Notes: generated from the sequence alone by a model not told the origin. 64,000 nucleotides of DNA from Dyella sp. SG609 (GCF_012275375.1 NZ_JAAZQJ010000004.1:124001-188000), one strand, 5' to 3'; positions 45,910 to 54,955 are shown, numbered from the stretch's first letter. Program-made: numbers and translations.

Positions 45910-48381
45910 TTATTGATAGCCAAGGATACCACGGCGCAGCACCCCTTCCGTCTGGCCGTTGAAGGCGCCCAGACCCTTGAACTGCAGCTCGAACATGATG
46001 GCGTTGTTGGCGCGGGCGTTGGCGGTGGCGAAGTTGTAGGTGTTGACGTAGTGGCGGCCCACCACGCGCACCGCGACGCAGCAACTGTCGTATTCCACGC
46101 CGGCCAGCGCTTCCACCGTCCGCTTCTCCATCACCGAGTACGTCCAGCGGCCGACCAGGCGCCAGCGTTCGGAAACGGGGTAGACCGCGGAGGCGTCGTA
46201 TTGTTCCAGCAGGCCGCGGCGGTAGCGGTAGGAGAAGTTGAGGATGCCGTCCGTACCGATCCGGCGCTGCACGCTGAACGCGGCCAGGTCGGTGCTGCGG
46301 CCGATGAAGTACGCCTTGCCGGTGATGTCGACGCCGCCCTGCTGGCGCTTGTGCGGGTCCCACTGGTACTGCGTGCTCAGGCGCCAGTCGTCGTCCAGCT
46401 GCATGTTCAGCTGGGCCACGTAGTTGGAGCCGGACCAGTCGGTCGGCGCGCCGGTGGTGTTGTTGCTGTTCGGCAGCTGCACGCGCTGCTGGTTGAAGTA
46501 GCGGATCTGGCCGAAGCTGGCCGACAGGCGTTCCACGCCGTTGTCGTCCAGCAGGCGCGTGGTCAGCGCCGCGGTCAGGTTGTTCGCATTCATCTGCCGG
46601 TCCGCGCCGGAATACTGGTTCGGCGAGAACAGCTGCCAGTAGTCGAACGACATCAGGTTGGTGTCGAACAGCGGCAGGTTGTTCTGGTTGCGGTACGGCA
46701 CGTACAGGTAGTACAGCCGCGGCTCCAGGGTCTGCGTATAGCCCTTGCCGAACAGCGTGGTGAGGCGGTCGAACACCAGGCCGGTATCCAGGCTGGTGAT
46801 CGGCACCGAGCGGCTGGGCGAGCGGTTGGTGAACGGCGAAGTCTGGCCCGTGCTCAGCGGCGTGTAGTAGCCGTAGCGGTCGTAGCCGCCGCTCAGTTCA
46901 TAAGTGGTGTAGCGGTAGGCCACCTTCGGCCGGATGAACCACGCCGCGCCGCGGAAATCCGCCGCCAGGTAGGGGTACAGGTCCAGGCGGTTGCCTTCGA
47001 CCACGTCGTCCTTGCGGAACGCCACCGCCTCGGTGCTGGCGCCGAATTCCAGCCACTTCTGCAGCGGCAGGTTGACGTTGAAGGTCGCCCGCGGCCAGCG
47101 CTTGTACTGCACGGCGCTGTCCGGCAGGGTCGGGTCGACGTTCTGGTAGCTATCCGCGCCGAACGTCGCGGTCCACCAGTTGCCGCCGCCCACGACGTAG
47201 GCGCTGGAGGTCAGCGTGCCGATCGCCGAGGTGTACAGGTCGTTGCCGAAGTCGCGCAGGTAGTTGCGGTCCGAGGCGCGGTTGATGCTGGTGGTGAAGG
47301 TCCACGGGCCGATCAGGTGCGACTGGTCGTTGAACTTCACCAGGTAGCGGTCGTCGCCCTTGGTCTGCTCCACGCTGTCCGGGTCGTTGGCGCCGCGGTC
47401 GTTGTGCAGGTATTCGATATTCAGCTGGCCGGTGGTGCCCGGGATCAGGTTCAGATAGCGGAACTCGCCGGCCAGCATCAGGCCGCGCGAAGTGTAGATG
47501 CGCGGCTCCAGCGTGGCGTCGTAGTTCGGCGCCAGGTTGAGATAGTACGGCGCGCCCAGCATGAAGCCGGAGCGGTTGGAGTTGCTGAAGGTCGGATACA
47601 GGAAACCGCTCTTGCGCCGGTCGTCGATCGGGAACGTGAAGTAGGGCAGGTACAGGAACGGCACGTTGGCGAAGCGCATGGTGGCGCCGTGCGCCGTGCC
47701 CACGCCGGTTTCCTTGTCGATGCGCAGGTCCTTCGAACGCACTTCCCACAGGTGGTGGCCCACGTCGCAGGTGGAATAGCTGACGCGGGTGTAGTGGGTG
47801 CGCTGCGCGTCCAGCATCTGGCCCTGCTGGGCCGTGCCGTTGCCGCGCGAGGCGAGCATCTGGTAGCGCACCGTGTCGGCGATGCCGGTGCTGGAGTCGG
47901 TGTTGCCGCGGATGTGCTCGGCGTTCAACAGCTGGCCGGCTTCCTGGTAGCGCACGTTGCCGCGTGCGTCGTAGTCGGTGCTGTCGCTGTTGTAGTCGGC
48001 GGTGTCCGACTGCAGCTTCTGGTCGGCGCGCTCGATCAGCACGCGGCCCTGCAGGTGGTAGACGGTCTGGTCGGAGCTGTCGACCTGCTCGGCGTACACC
48101 TCGGTGTTGGCGGTGTCGCGCAGCGTGGTGTCCTTGGGCAGTGCCGGGTCGTAGAACTCCAGCAGCGCGTTCGGGCGGCACATGGTGTAGTTCAGCGGGC
48201 GCGGCTTGCAGTGGAACGAGCCGAGCGGGCAGGACGGCGTGTCGGGGGCCTGGTTCTCGGCGCCCTGGGTCCCGTCGGAGGTCGACTGGGCTTCGGCCTG
48301 GCCGCCCATCAGGGCGAGGGCCGCGGCAACCGCCAGCAGGCGGCGCGGGGGCAGGTGGCGCGAGGTCGGCTTGGGCGTCAC
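45910..48381 (-). CDS. lptD: LptD: outer-membrane LPS translocon
   Basis: 823 aa from a GTG at 48381 (no clear ribosome site). The signal peptide ends about residue 32 (GGQAEAQ). A periplasmic OstA domain (~75-250) precedes the ~26-strand barrel. Two Cys clusters expected for the essential inter-domain disulfides are present: Cys51/Cys57 near the N-terminus (plus one at about 68) and a CC pair (EYDSCCVAVRV) near the C-terminus. It inserts LPS into the outer leaflet with LptE. First gene of the operon, divergent from msrB (95-bp gap). Confidence 0.97.
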   Translation of the reverse strand: MTPKPTSRHLPPRRLLAVAAALALMGGQAEAQSTSDGTQGAENQAPDTPSCPLGSFHCKPRPLNYTMCRPNALLEFYDPALPKDTTLRDTANTEVYAEQVDSSDQTVYHLQGRVLIERADQKLQSDTADYNSDSTDYDARGNVRYQEAGQLLNAEHIRGNTDSSTGIADTVRYQMLASRGNGTAQQGQMLDAQRTHYTRVSYSTCDVGHHLWEVRSKDLRIDKETGVGTAHGATMRFANVPFLYLPYFTFPIDDRRKSGFLYPTFSNSNRSGFMLGAPYYLNLAPNYDATLEPRIYTSRGLMLAGEFRYLNLIPGTTGQLNIEYLHNDRGANDPDSVEQTKGDDRYLVKFNDQSHLIGPWTFTTSINRASDRNYLRDFGNDLYTSAIGTLTSSAYVVGGGNWWTATFGADSYQNVDPTLPDSAVQYKRWPRATFNVNLPLQKWLEFGASTEAVAFRKDDVVEGNRLDLYPYLAADFRGAAWFIRPKVAYRYTTYELSGGYDRYGYYTPLSTGQTSPFTNRSPSRSVPITSLDTGLVFDRLTTLFGKGYTQTLEPRLYYLYVPYRNQNNLPLFDTNLMSFDYWQLFSPNQYSGADRQMNANNLTAALTTRLLDDNGVERLSASFGQIRYFNQQRVQLPNSNNTTGAPTDWSGSNYVAQLNMQLDDDWRLSTQYQWDPHKRQQGGVDITGKAYFIGRSTDLAAFSVQRRIGTDGILNFSYRYRRGLLEQYDASAVYPVSERWRLVGRWTYSVMEKRTVEALAGVEYDSCCVAVRVVGRHYVNTYNFATANARANNAIMFELQFKGLGAFNGQTEGVLRRGILGYQ

Positions 48382-48476
48382 GATGGCGGTCTGCTGGTTT
48401 CGGAAAGGTCGTTAAGCTAGCAGAAAGACCCCATATACGGCAGGCAACACCCCCATCCCCAGCCTGAGGATTCAGC

Positions 48477-48881
48477 ATGAGCGAGACCAAGCTGACCAAG
48501 ACCGATGCCGAGTGGCGCGCCGAGCTCACCCCCGAGCAGTACGCCGTCTGCCGCTGTTCCGCCACCGAGCGCCCGTTCAGCGGCAAGTGGTACCAGCACC
48601 ACGACGCGGGAACCTACGTCTGCGCCGCCTGCCACAGCCGCCTGTTCGGCTCCGACGCCAAGTACGACTCCGGCTCCGGCTGGCCCAGCTACTACCAGCC
48701 GATCGAACCGGGCACGGTGACCGAGCACGCCGACGACAGCCACGGCATGAGCCGTATCGAGGTGCGCTGCGCCCATTGCGATTCGCACCTGGGCCACGTC
48801 TTTCCGGACGGCCCGCAGCCGACCGGCCTGCGCTACTGCATCAATTCGGCGGCGCTGGATTTCAAGCCGGCCGGTTCGTAA
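48477..48881 (+). CDS. msrB: MsrB: methionine-R-sulfoxide reductase
   Basis: 134 aa. Zinc-binding C49-x2-C52 and C98-x2-C101. Catalytic Cys121 in [10 protein letters not shown]. The TERPFSGKW and [11 protein letters not shown] segments are conserved. It repairs oxidised methionine in the cytoplasm. TGAGGA precedes the ATG. It is convergent with the HDAC-like gene (4-bp gap between stops). Confidence 0.97.
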   Translation: MSETKLTKTDAEWRAELTPEQYAVCRCSATERPFSGKWYQHHDAGTYVCAACHSRLFGSDAKYDSGSGWPSYYQPIEPGTVTEHADDSHGMSRIEVRCAHCDSHLGHVFPDGPQPTGLRYCINSAALDFKPAGS

Positions 48882-48885
48882 GAAC

Positions 48886-49803
48886 TCAGTCCATCAGCTC
48901 GGCGACGTGCGCGCCGACGCTGGCGGCCAGGGCCTGGAGGTCGTAGCCGCCCTCCAGGGTCGAGACCAGGCGGTCGGCGGCGTGCGCGCGGGCCAGGTCG
49001 AGCAGGCGTCCGGTGATCCAGGTGTAGTCCTCGGTGCCCAGCTGCAGCTGGGCCAGCGGGTCGGCGCGGTGGGCGTCGAAGCCGGCCGAGACCAGCACCA
49101 GCTGCGGCTTGAAGGCGAACAGCTTCGGCAGCAGCGCGCCTTCCCACAGTCCGCGGAATTCCTCGGAACCCTCGCCCGCGGCCAGCGGCGCATTGACGAT
49201 ATTGCCGACGCCGCGCTCGTCCGCGCGCCCGGTCTGCGGATACAGCGGCGACTGGTGGCTGGAGACGTACATCACGCGGCTGTCGCGCTCGAAGATGTCC
49301 TGCGTGCCATTGCCGTGGTGCACGTCGAAATCGACGATGGCCACGCGCTTGAGGCCATGCTCGGCGATGGCATGCGCCGCGGCCACGGCCACGTTGTTGA
49401 ACAGGCAGAAGCCCATCGCGCGATCCGGCGTGGCGTGATGGCCCGGCGGGCGCACCGCGCAGAACGCGCGTCCGCCGCCGGCCATGGCCATGTCCACCGC
49501 CGCCACCACGGCGCCGGCGGCGCGCAGGGCGGCCTCGGCGGAACCGGGCGACATCAGGGTGTCCTCGTCCAGCCGCACGGTGCCGTCGGCCGGCGCGATG
49601 GCGAGGATGCGCTCCACGTGTTCCGCCGCGTGCACGCGCAGCAGCTGCTCGCGCGTGGCGCGCGGCGCCTCGATGCGGTCCAGTCCGGCGTAGCGGTCGT
49701 GGTCCAGCGCGCGCAGCACGGCGCGCAGGCGCGAGGGCGATTCGGGATGGCCTTCGCCGGGATCGTGCTGCAGGCAGGCCGGATGGGTGTAGAGCCGCAG
49801 CAT
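48886..49803 (-). CDS. Histone deacetylase-superfamily hydrolase
   Basis: 305 aa from the ATG at 49803. Class II HDAC / acetylpolyamine amidohydrolase fold with RPPGHHATPDRAMGFCLFNN (His122, His123), zinc ligands Asp160 and His162 (VDFDVHHGNGTQ) and the third Asp in VSAGFDAHRAD. Bacterial members deacetylate lysines, polyamines or other amides; the substrate here cannot be told. It follows the cobalamin adenosyltransferase by 8 nt, apparently one transcript. Confidence 0.93.
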   Translation of the reverse strand: MLRLYTHPACLQHDPGEGHPESPSRLRAVLRALDHDRYAGLDRIEAPRATREQLLRVHAAEHVERILAIAPADGTVRLDEDTLMSPGSAEAALRAAGAVVAAVDMAMAGGGRAFCAVRPPGHHATPDRAMGFCLFNNVAVAAAHAIAEHGLKRVAIVDFDVHHGNGTQDIFERDSRVMYVSSHQSPLYPQTGRADERGVGNIVNAPLAAGEGSEEFRGLWEGALLPKLFAFKPQLVLVSAGFDAHRADPLAQLQLGTEDYTWITGRLLDLARAHAADRLVSTLEGGYDLQALAASVGAHVAELMD

Positions 49804-49811
49804 GCGGCGGC

Positions 49812-50381
49812 TCAGCCCGCGGCGGGCTTGCGGCGGCGCTCGTGCTGCCACAGCACTTCGCCGTGGCCGCCGGCGCGCGCCAGCACGCGGCAGATCACGA
49901 ACAAAAGATCGGACAGCCGGTTCAGATAGCGCTGCGCCTGTGGACGCACCGCTTCCACGCGGGCCAGCGCAATCACTTCGCGCTCGGCGCGGCGGCACAC
50001 GGTGCGTGCCAGGTGGCAGCAGGAGGCGGCCATGCCGCCGCCCGGCAGGATGAAATCCTTCAGCGGCGGCAGCGGTTCGTTGAAGCCGTCGAGCACCTGT
50101 TCCAGGCGGTCGATGTCGCTGTCGTCGATCATCGCCATGCCGGGAATGCACAGCTCGCCGCCCAGATCGAACAGGTCGTGCTGCACCTGGGTGAGCGCCT
50201 CGCGCACGGCGTCGTCCACGCCGTCGCTGGCCAGCACCATGCCGATGGTGCTGTTGAGCTCGTCCACCGTGCCGTAGGCGCCGACGCGCAGCGAATCCTT
50301 GGCCACGCGCGAACCGTCGCCGAGGCCGGTGCTGCCGTCGTCGCCGGTGCGCGTGTAGATCTTGGAAAGACGATTGCCCAC
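49812..50381 (-). CDS. PduO-type cob(I)alamin adenosyltransferase
   Basis: 189 aa from the GTG at 50381. Family motifs: KIYTRTGDDGSTGLGDGSRVAK (ATP-binding N-terminus, residues 7-28), GTVDELNSTIG, CRRAEREV (residues ~129-136) and YLNRLSDLLFVICR. It converts cob(I)alamin to adenosylcobalamin. No strong ribosome site. It is preceded 8 nt upstream by a membrane protein gene and followed by the HDAC-like gene. Confidence 0.95.
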   Translation of the reverse strand: MGNRLSKIYTRTGDDGSTGLGDGSRVAKDSLRVGAYGTVDELNSTIGMVLASDGVDDAVREALTQVQHDLFDLGGELCIPGMAMIDDSDIDRLEQVLDGFNEPLPPLKDFILPGGGMAASCCHLARTVCRRAEREVIALARVEAVRPQAQRYLNRLSDLLFVICRVLARAGGHGEVLWQHERRRKPAAG

Positions 50382-50389
50382 GCCGGAAC

Positions 50390-50995
50390 TCAGCGCGTCA
50401 GCTTGGAATGGTCGGCATGGCCGAGCGTGCGCGAGAGCTGGGTGGCCAGCGCATGCACCACCAGGCCCAGGCCCGCCCACAGCGCGGTGGTTTCCAGGAA
50501 GAACAGGTACCAGTCGGCCATGTTGGCGAACCAGGCCGCCACGCTGCGCGGCTGCGGCACGGTGGCGCTCAGCCAGTAGTAGCTGCCGTTGGAGACCACA
50601 TAGCAGGCCGCCCAGCTCACCAGCAGGGCGCCCACCGCCAGGCCCAGGCCGCGCACGTTCAGGCCCGGCTTGCGCGCGGCCAGCCAGCTGCCGCCCATCC
50701 ACAGCGCGAAATACGAGGGCACCAGGAACCAGTAGGCCGCCGAGACGCAGTAGTGCTCCCAGAAATTGATGCCCTGGCCGGTGATCACGAAGTAATCGGC
50801 CAGCACCGCCAGCGCCATCAGCAGCGGGAAGGCCCAGCGCGCCGAGCCGCGCAGCCAGAAGCCCGCCAGGAAGAACACGCCCCAGGAGGCGTCCCACACG
50901 TCGTGGTGCAGGATCGAGATATGTACGCGGGTGGCGGCCATGACCAGGGCGAGGGCCGCGAAGATGCCGAGGCGCTGGGATTGCGTCGTAGCCAT
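50390..50995 (-). CDS. Polytopic membrane protein, possibly cobalamin-related
   Basis: 201 aa with about six hydrophobic segments (10-27, 35-52, 56-72, 82-100, 113-135, 162-185). I recognise no transporter motif. GGAGC precedes the ATG at 50995 by about 7 nt. Tight linkage to the adenosyltransferase (8-nt gap) suggests a role in B12 uptake or salvage. Similar small membrane proteins in Xanthomonadales are, as I recall, labelled cobalamin transporter, but that label is itself context-based. Confidence 0.6.
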   Translation of the reverse strand: MATTQSQRLGIFAALALVMAATRVHISILHHDVWDASWGVFFLAGFWLRGSARWAFPLLMALAVLADYFVITGQGINFWEHYCVSAAYWFLVPSYFALWMGGSWLAARKPGLNVRGLGLAVGALLVSWAACYVVSNGSYYWLSATVPQPRSVAAWFANMADWYLFFLETTALWAGLGLVVHALATQLSRTLGHADHSKLTR

Positions 50996-51087
50996 GAGCT
51001 GCTCCAGAAAAAAGTGTCGCGAGAAAATGCAGACGCGAAGTCTATCGCAAGTGGGTGCGGGCTTGATTGGGCGGGGCTGGCGGTAAG

Positions 51088-51205
51088 CCCCTCTCCCACC
51101 GGGAGAGGGGTTGGAGTGAGGGTACGGCCGGAGCGCAAGAGTGATGCGCGCCGCTCCGGCCGAACCCTCATCCGGCTGCCGCCACCTTCTCCCGATGGGA
51201 GAAGG
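51088..51205 (+). repeat. Composite hairpin repeat, copy A
   Basis: Starts with perfect arms CCCCTCTCCC (51088-51097) / GGGAGAGGGG (51101-51110). Next come TTGGAGTGAGGGTACGG and a central palindrome (GGCCGGAGCG / CGCTCCGGCC), then CCTCATCCGGCTGCCGCCA. It closes with CCTTCTCCC / GGGAGAAGG (51185-51193 / 51197-51205). The same order recurs in copy B. Confidence 0.85.
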
Positions 51206-51243
51206 ATCTCGCATTGAAGGTTTGGGAATGCCTCAACGCTGAG

Positions 51244-51431
51244 CCCCTCTCCCTCCGGCGACCCGCAGGTAGTCCCCGTGGGAGAGAGGGGTTGGGGTGA
51301 GGGTACGGGCGGAGCGCAAGAGTGATATGCACCGCTCCGGCCGGACCCTCATCCGGCTGCCGCCACCTTCCTCGCTCCTCAAAGCCGGGCACATCCCTGT
51401 GCACTCCCCGCGTGCTCCCGGAGGGAGAAGG
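51244..51431 (+). repeat. Composite hairpin repeat, copy B, with internal insertion
   Basis: Same building blocks as copy A and same orientation. The first loop is longer, and the terminal hairpin is split by about 44 nt (51371-51414) holding its own small palindrome GCACA/TGTGC. Central and linker parts are almost identical to copy A. Confidence 0.8.
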
Positions 51432-51514
51432 GCTAGCTCTTGAGGACTGAGCCAAGAGAGGCCGGCCGAGCGCGTATCATCCCCCGGGACCCTTCCCCCG
51501 GTGCCCCGCCAGCG

Positions 51515-52741
51515 ATGACTTCGTCCCCGCCTTCTTCCACCCGCTCCCCCGTGCTCATCGTCGGCGGCGGCCTGGTCGGTGCCAGCCTGGCCATCGCGCT
51601 GGATGCGGCCGGGGTCGATGCCGTCATGGTCGAGGCCGCCGCGCCGCGCGCGGATGCGCAGCCCAGCTACGACGAGCGCAACCTCGCGCTGTCCCGCGCC
51701 ACGGTCAACGGCCTGCAGGCGATCGGCGTGTGGCGGCATGCCGCTGCGCTGGCTACGCCGATCCGGCATATCCACGTCAGCCGCGCCGGCGATTTCGGCA
51801 GCGTGCGCCTGGACGCGCAACGCGAAGGCGTCGACGCCCTGGGCTGGACCTTGCCCGCCCGCGAACTCGGCAACGCCCTGCTGCGCCGCCTGGACGAATG
51901 CCAGCGCCTGCGCCGCCTCGCCCCGGCCCGGCTGGAAGCGCTGGAGCCGCTGGCCGAAGGCTGGCGCGCGCGGGTGAGCACGGCGGCAGGCACGCAGGAG
52001 ATCGACGCGGCCCTGCTGGTCGGCGCCGACGGCACCGCCTCGTCGGTGCGCGACCGCCTCGGCATCGACGCCGAAACGTACGACTACGGCCAGACCTTGT
52101 TCGTCTGCACCGTCACTCCCGAACGCCCGCACGCCAACCGCGCCTACGAGCGCTTCGCCGACCACGGCCCCGTGGCCCTGCTGCCGCTGGCCGAGCGCCG
52201 CTGCGGCCTGGTGCTGACTGTGCCGACCGAACAGGCCGCCGAGGTGACGGCGCTGGACGACGAAGGTTTTCTCGCCTTCGCGCAGCAGCGCTTCGGCTGG
52301 CGCCTGGGCCGCCTCGCGCGGCCGGGCAAGCGGCATCCGTATGCGATCAAGCGCGTGGCGGCGGGGCGGCTTACCGGCCCGCGTGCCGTGCTGGTGGGCA
52401 ATGCGGCGCAGACGGTGCATCCGATCGGCGCGCAGGGTTTCAATCTCGGCCTGCGCGATGCGCTGACCCTGGCGGAACTGGTCGCCGCGGCCGCCGACCC
52501 CGGCGCGCCCGCGCTGCTGGAGCACTACGCCGCGCGCCGCGCGCCGGACCGCGAAGGCACCATGGGCATGAGCCACGGCCTGGTGCAGCTGGCCTGCCTG
52601 GAACAGCCCCTGCTCGGCCCGCTGCGCTCGCTGGCCCTGCTGGCCTGCGACCGCGTGCCGCCGCTGCGCAGCCTGCTGGCGCGCAAGGGCATGGGCTTCC
52701 GCGCCGAGCCGCCGCAGGCGGTGCTGGAGCGTCTGCCATGA
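51515..52741 (+). CDS. ubiH: UbiH: 2-octaprenyl-6-methoxyphenol hydroxylase
   Basis: 408 aa from the ATG at 51515. FAD-dependent aromatic hydroxylase: dinucleotide motif VLIVGGGLVGASLA (13-26), a middle LLVGADGTASSVRDRLG segment, and the second FAD motif VGNAAQTVHPIGAQGFNLGL (about 290-309). It hydroxylates a ubiquinone precursor ring. No strong ribosome site. Overlaps the next paralogue by 4 nt, the E. coli ubiH-ubiI order. Confidence 0.92.
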   Translation: MTSSPPSSTRSPVLIVGGGLVGASLAIALDAAGVDAVMVEAAAPRADAQPSYDERNLALSRATVNGLQAIGVWRHAAALATPIRHIHVSRAGDFGSVRLDAQREGVDALGWTLPARELGNALLRRLDECQRLRRLAPARLEALEPLAEGWRARVSTAAGTQEIDAALLVGADGTASSVRDRLGIDAETYDYGQTLFVCTVTPERPHANRAYERFADHGPVALLPLAERRCGLVLTVPTEQAAEVTALDDEGFLAFAQQRFGWRLGRLARPGKRHPYAIKRVAAGRLTGPRAVLVGNAAQTVHPIGAQGFNLGLRDALTLAELVAAAADPGAPALLEHYAARRAPDREGTMGMSHGLVQLACLEQPLLGPLRSLALLACDRVPPLRSLLARKGMGFRAEPPQAVLERLP

Positions 52742-53949
52742 CTCAGACGACTGCACGTGGTGACGCGCGTCGCCGTGGCCCGGCGCTGGATGTGGCGGTG
52801 GTCGGCGGCGGCATGGTCGGCGCGGCTGCGGCGCTTGCGCTGGCGCGTGCCGGTTTCGCCACCGCCTTGATCGAGGCGCGCGAACCGGCGCCGTGGTCGG
52901 CCGAGCAGGAAGTCGATCTGCGCGTGGTGGGCCTGGCGCCTTCGTCCATCGCCTTGCTCGACGAACTCGGCGTGTGGGCGTCCATCCGCGACTCGCGTTC
53001 CAGCCCCTACGCGCATATGCACGTGTGGGACGCCGAAAGCGGCGCCGCCATCCATTTCGACGCGGCCAACGAAGGCCGCGACCTGCTCGGCCATATCGTC
53101 GAGAACAGCCTGGTGCAGTGGCGCCTGTGGCTGGCGCTGGATGCGGCCGGCGTGCAGCGGCTGTGCCCGGCGGAAGTGAAGGGCTTCGAAGCGCAGGAAG
53201 ACCGCATCCAGCTCGATCTGGCCGACGGCCGATCCATCGCCGCCCGCCTGCTGGTCGCCGCCGACGGCGCCGGCTCGCCGCTGCGCAAGCTCGCCGGCAT
53301 CGGCACGCGCGGCCGCGATTACGCGCAGCGCGCGGTGGTGGCGCACGTGCGCACCGAGCGGCCGCACGAAGGCACCGCGTGGCAGCGCTTTCTTCCCGAC
53401 GGCCCGCTGGCGCTGCTGCCGCTGGCCGACGGGCGCAGCTCCATCGTGTGGTCGCTGCCGGAAGACGAAGCCAAGCGCGTGCTCGCGCTGGACGACGCAG
53501 CCTTCCTTGCCGAACTCGGCACCGCCAGCGATTTCCGCCTGGGCCGCATCGTCGGCGCCACGAAGCGCGCGGCCTTCCCGCTCAAGCTGCAGCTGGCCGA
53601 AACCTACCAGGCCGACCGCTTCGTGCTGCTCGGCGACGCCGCGCACGCGGTGCATCCGCTGGCGGGGCAGGGTGTGAATCTGGGCCTGCGCGACGTGCTG
53701 GAACTGCGCGACACCTTGCTCGCCGCGCGCGCAGCCCACCGCGATATCGCCGCCGCCCACGTGCTGCGCCGCTACGCGCGCCGCCGGCGCAGCGCCGACA
53801 CGCTGGACGCGCTGGGTTTCGACGCACTGGCACGCATCTACAGCTGGCGCGCTTCGCCGCTGATCGCCGCGCGCGGCGTTGGCGTGCGCCTGGTCGACCA
53901 GCTGTCGCCGCTGAAGCGCCGCCTCGCGGAGCATGCCGCCGGGCGCTGA
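52738..53949 (+). CDS. ubiI: UbiI/UbiF-type FAD hydroxylase (VisC family)
   Basis: 403 aa, overlapping ubiH (ATGA). VAVVGGGMVGAAAALALA at 20-37, LLGHIVENSLVQWRLW (typical of UbiI), LVAADGAGSPLRKLAG, and LGDAAHAVHPLAGQGVNLGL as second FAD motif. It catalyses another ring hydroxylation of ubiquinone. UbiI (C5) and UbiF (C6) are hard to tell apart by eye; the neighbour ubiH favours UbiI. Confidence 0.88.
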   Translation: MTQTTARGDARRRGPALDVAVVGGGMVGAAAALALARAGFATALIEAREPAPWSAEQEVDLRVVGLAPSSIALLDELGVWASIRDSRSSPYAHMHVWDAESGAAIHFDAANEGRDLLGHIVENSLVQWRLWLALDAAGVQRLCPAEVKGFEAQEDRIQLDLADGRSIAARLLVAADGAGSPLRKLAGIGTRGRDYAQRAVVAHVRTERPHEGTAWQRFLPDGPLALLPLADGRSSIVWSLPEDEAKRVLALDDAAFLAELGTASDFRLGRIVGATKRAAFPLKLQLAETYQADRFVLLGDAAHAVHPLAGQGVNLGLRDVLELRDTLLAARAAHRDIAAAHVLRRYARRRRSADTLDALGFDALARIYSWRASPLIAARGVGVRLVDQLSPLKRRLAEHAAGR

Positions 53950-53996
53950 GCCGCCGTCACTGCAAGCTTTCTTCGCACACCGTCAAGGAGTGGATC

Positions 53997-54785
53997 ATGC
54001 GTATCGCACGACTCGGTTGTCTGCTGTTGCTGTCCGGTCTGGCCTTCGCCGCGCAGGCGAAGATGGTGCACAAGCCGGTGGAGTGGACGCTGGACGGCAC
54101 CCGCTTCCACAGCGTGCTGGTCTACGACGACGCGGTATCCGCCAAGCGCCCCGCGCTGGTGATGGTGCCGAACTGGTACGGCGTGAACGACCTGGCGCTG
54201 AGCAAGGCCGAAGGCATCGCCGGCAAGGACTACGTCATCCTGGTCACCGACATGTACGGCGCCACCGTCCGCCCGAAGAGCGACCAGGAAGCGCAGGCCG
54301 CGGTAAAGCCGCTGTACGGCGACCGCGCGCTGATGCGCAAGCGCGTGTCCTACGCGCTGGACCAGCTGAAGGCGCAGGCCAAGGACGCGCCGATCGACGT
54401 GTCGAAACTGGCCGCGATCGGCTTCTGCTTCGGCGGCTCCGCCGTGCTGGATCTGGCCCGCGCTGGCGCCGACGTGGCCGCGGTGGTTTCCTTCCACGGC
54501 GGACTGGCCACCGACAACCCGGAACTGGCCAGGCAGATCAAGGCCCGCGTGCTGGTGTTCAACGGCGCCGACGACAAGGGCACCATGCCCGACGCCGACA
54601 AGTTCATGGACGAGATGCGCGGCAGCAAGGCCGACTGGCAGTTCGTGGTGCTGGGCAATGCGGTGCATTGCTTCACCGAGACGGACCAGCACCGCGAAGG
54701 CTGCGCGTATGACGAGCGGGCGGCGAAGCGGAGCTATCGGATGATGGGGGATTGGTTGCGCGGGGCTTTTAGCAACACGCCGTAA
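53997..54785 (+). CDS. Exported dienelactone hydrolase-family protein
   Basis: 262 aa from the ATG at 53997 (AAGGAG 8 nt upstream). A signal peptide (MRIARLGCLLLLSGLAFAAQA) is unusual for this mostly cytoplasmic family. Alpha/beta hydrolase with Cys nucleophile: Cys144 in GFCFGG, Asp192/193 in NGADDKG, His224 in NAVHCF, the full DLH triad. Substrate unknown. 47 nt after ubiI, perhaps co-transcribed. Confidence 0.9.
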   Translation: MRIARLGCLLLLSGLAFAAQAKMVHKPVEWTLDGTRFHSVLVYDDAVSAKRPALVMVPNWYGVNDLALSKAEGIAGKDYVILVTDMYGATVRPKSDQEAQAAVKPLYGDRALMRKRVSYALDQLKAQAKDAPIDVSKLAAIGFCFGGSAVLDLARAGADVAAVVSFHGGLATDNPELARQIKARVLVFNGADDKGTMPDADKFMDEMRGSKADWQFVVLGNAVHCFTETDQHREGCAYDERAAKRSYRMMGDWLRGAFSNTP

Positions 54786-54800
54786 CCTGCATACGAAGCA

Positions 54801-54955
54801 CTCTTCTCCCCTCCGGGGAGAAGATGCCGGCAGGCAGATGAGGGGCGGGTGCTCGCGGTAAAAGATCGACGAAGTACCGCTCGCTTTGCAGCGTCCGCTT
54901 CACCGCTCCGTAGGCCCCCCTCACCCCAACCCTCTCCCCGCAGGGGAGAGGGGGC
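54801..54955 (-). repeat. Composite hairpin repeat, copy C (inverted relative to A and B)
   Basis: Begins with CTTCTCCCC (54803-54811) / GGGGAGAAG (54815-54823), then TGCCGGCAGGCAGATGAGG (resembling the reverse complement of the linker in copy A), and ends with CCCTCACCCCAA plus CCCTCTCCCC (54930-54939) / GGGGAGAGGG (54943-54952). The centre has diverged. A further CTCACCCCAACCTACG at about 55011 is a related REP-type tail. Confidence 0.75.

Larger units (their letters stand above)
50996..51514. other. 519-bp gene-free region filled with repeat elements
   Basis: It separates the divergent B12-linked operon and ubiH. No coding potential beyond chance. Most of it is two direct copies of a composite hairpin element (51088-51205 and 51244-51431, listed separately). 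The remaining ~80 bp at each side must hold both promoters; I see no clear -35/-10 pair. Confidence 0.7.

Noticed and set aside
44725-48420. 1231-codon open frame on the plus strand across surA and lptD
   Set aside because: Antisense to two well-supported genes; Val/Leu/Gly/His/Arg-rich composition is the usual shadow of GC-rich coding DNA. Similar long shadows oppose virB4 (6217-8769) and secA (39359-42157).
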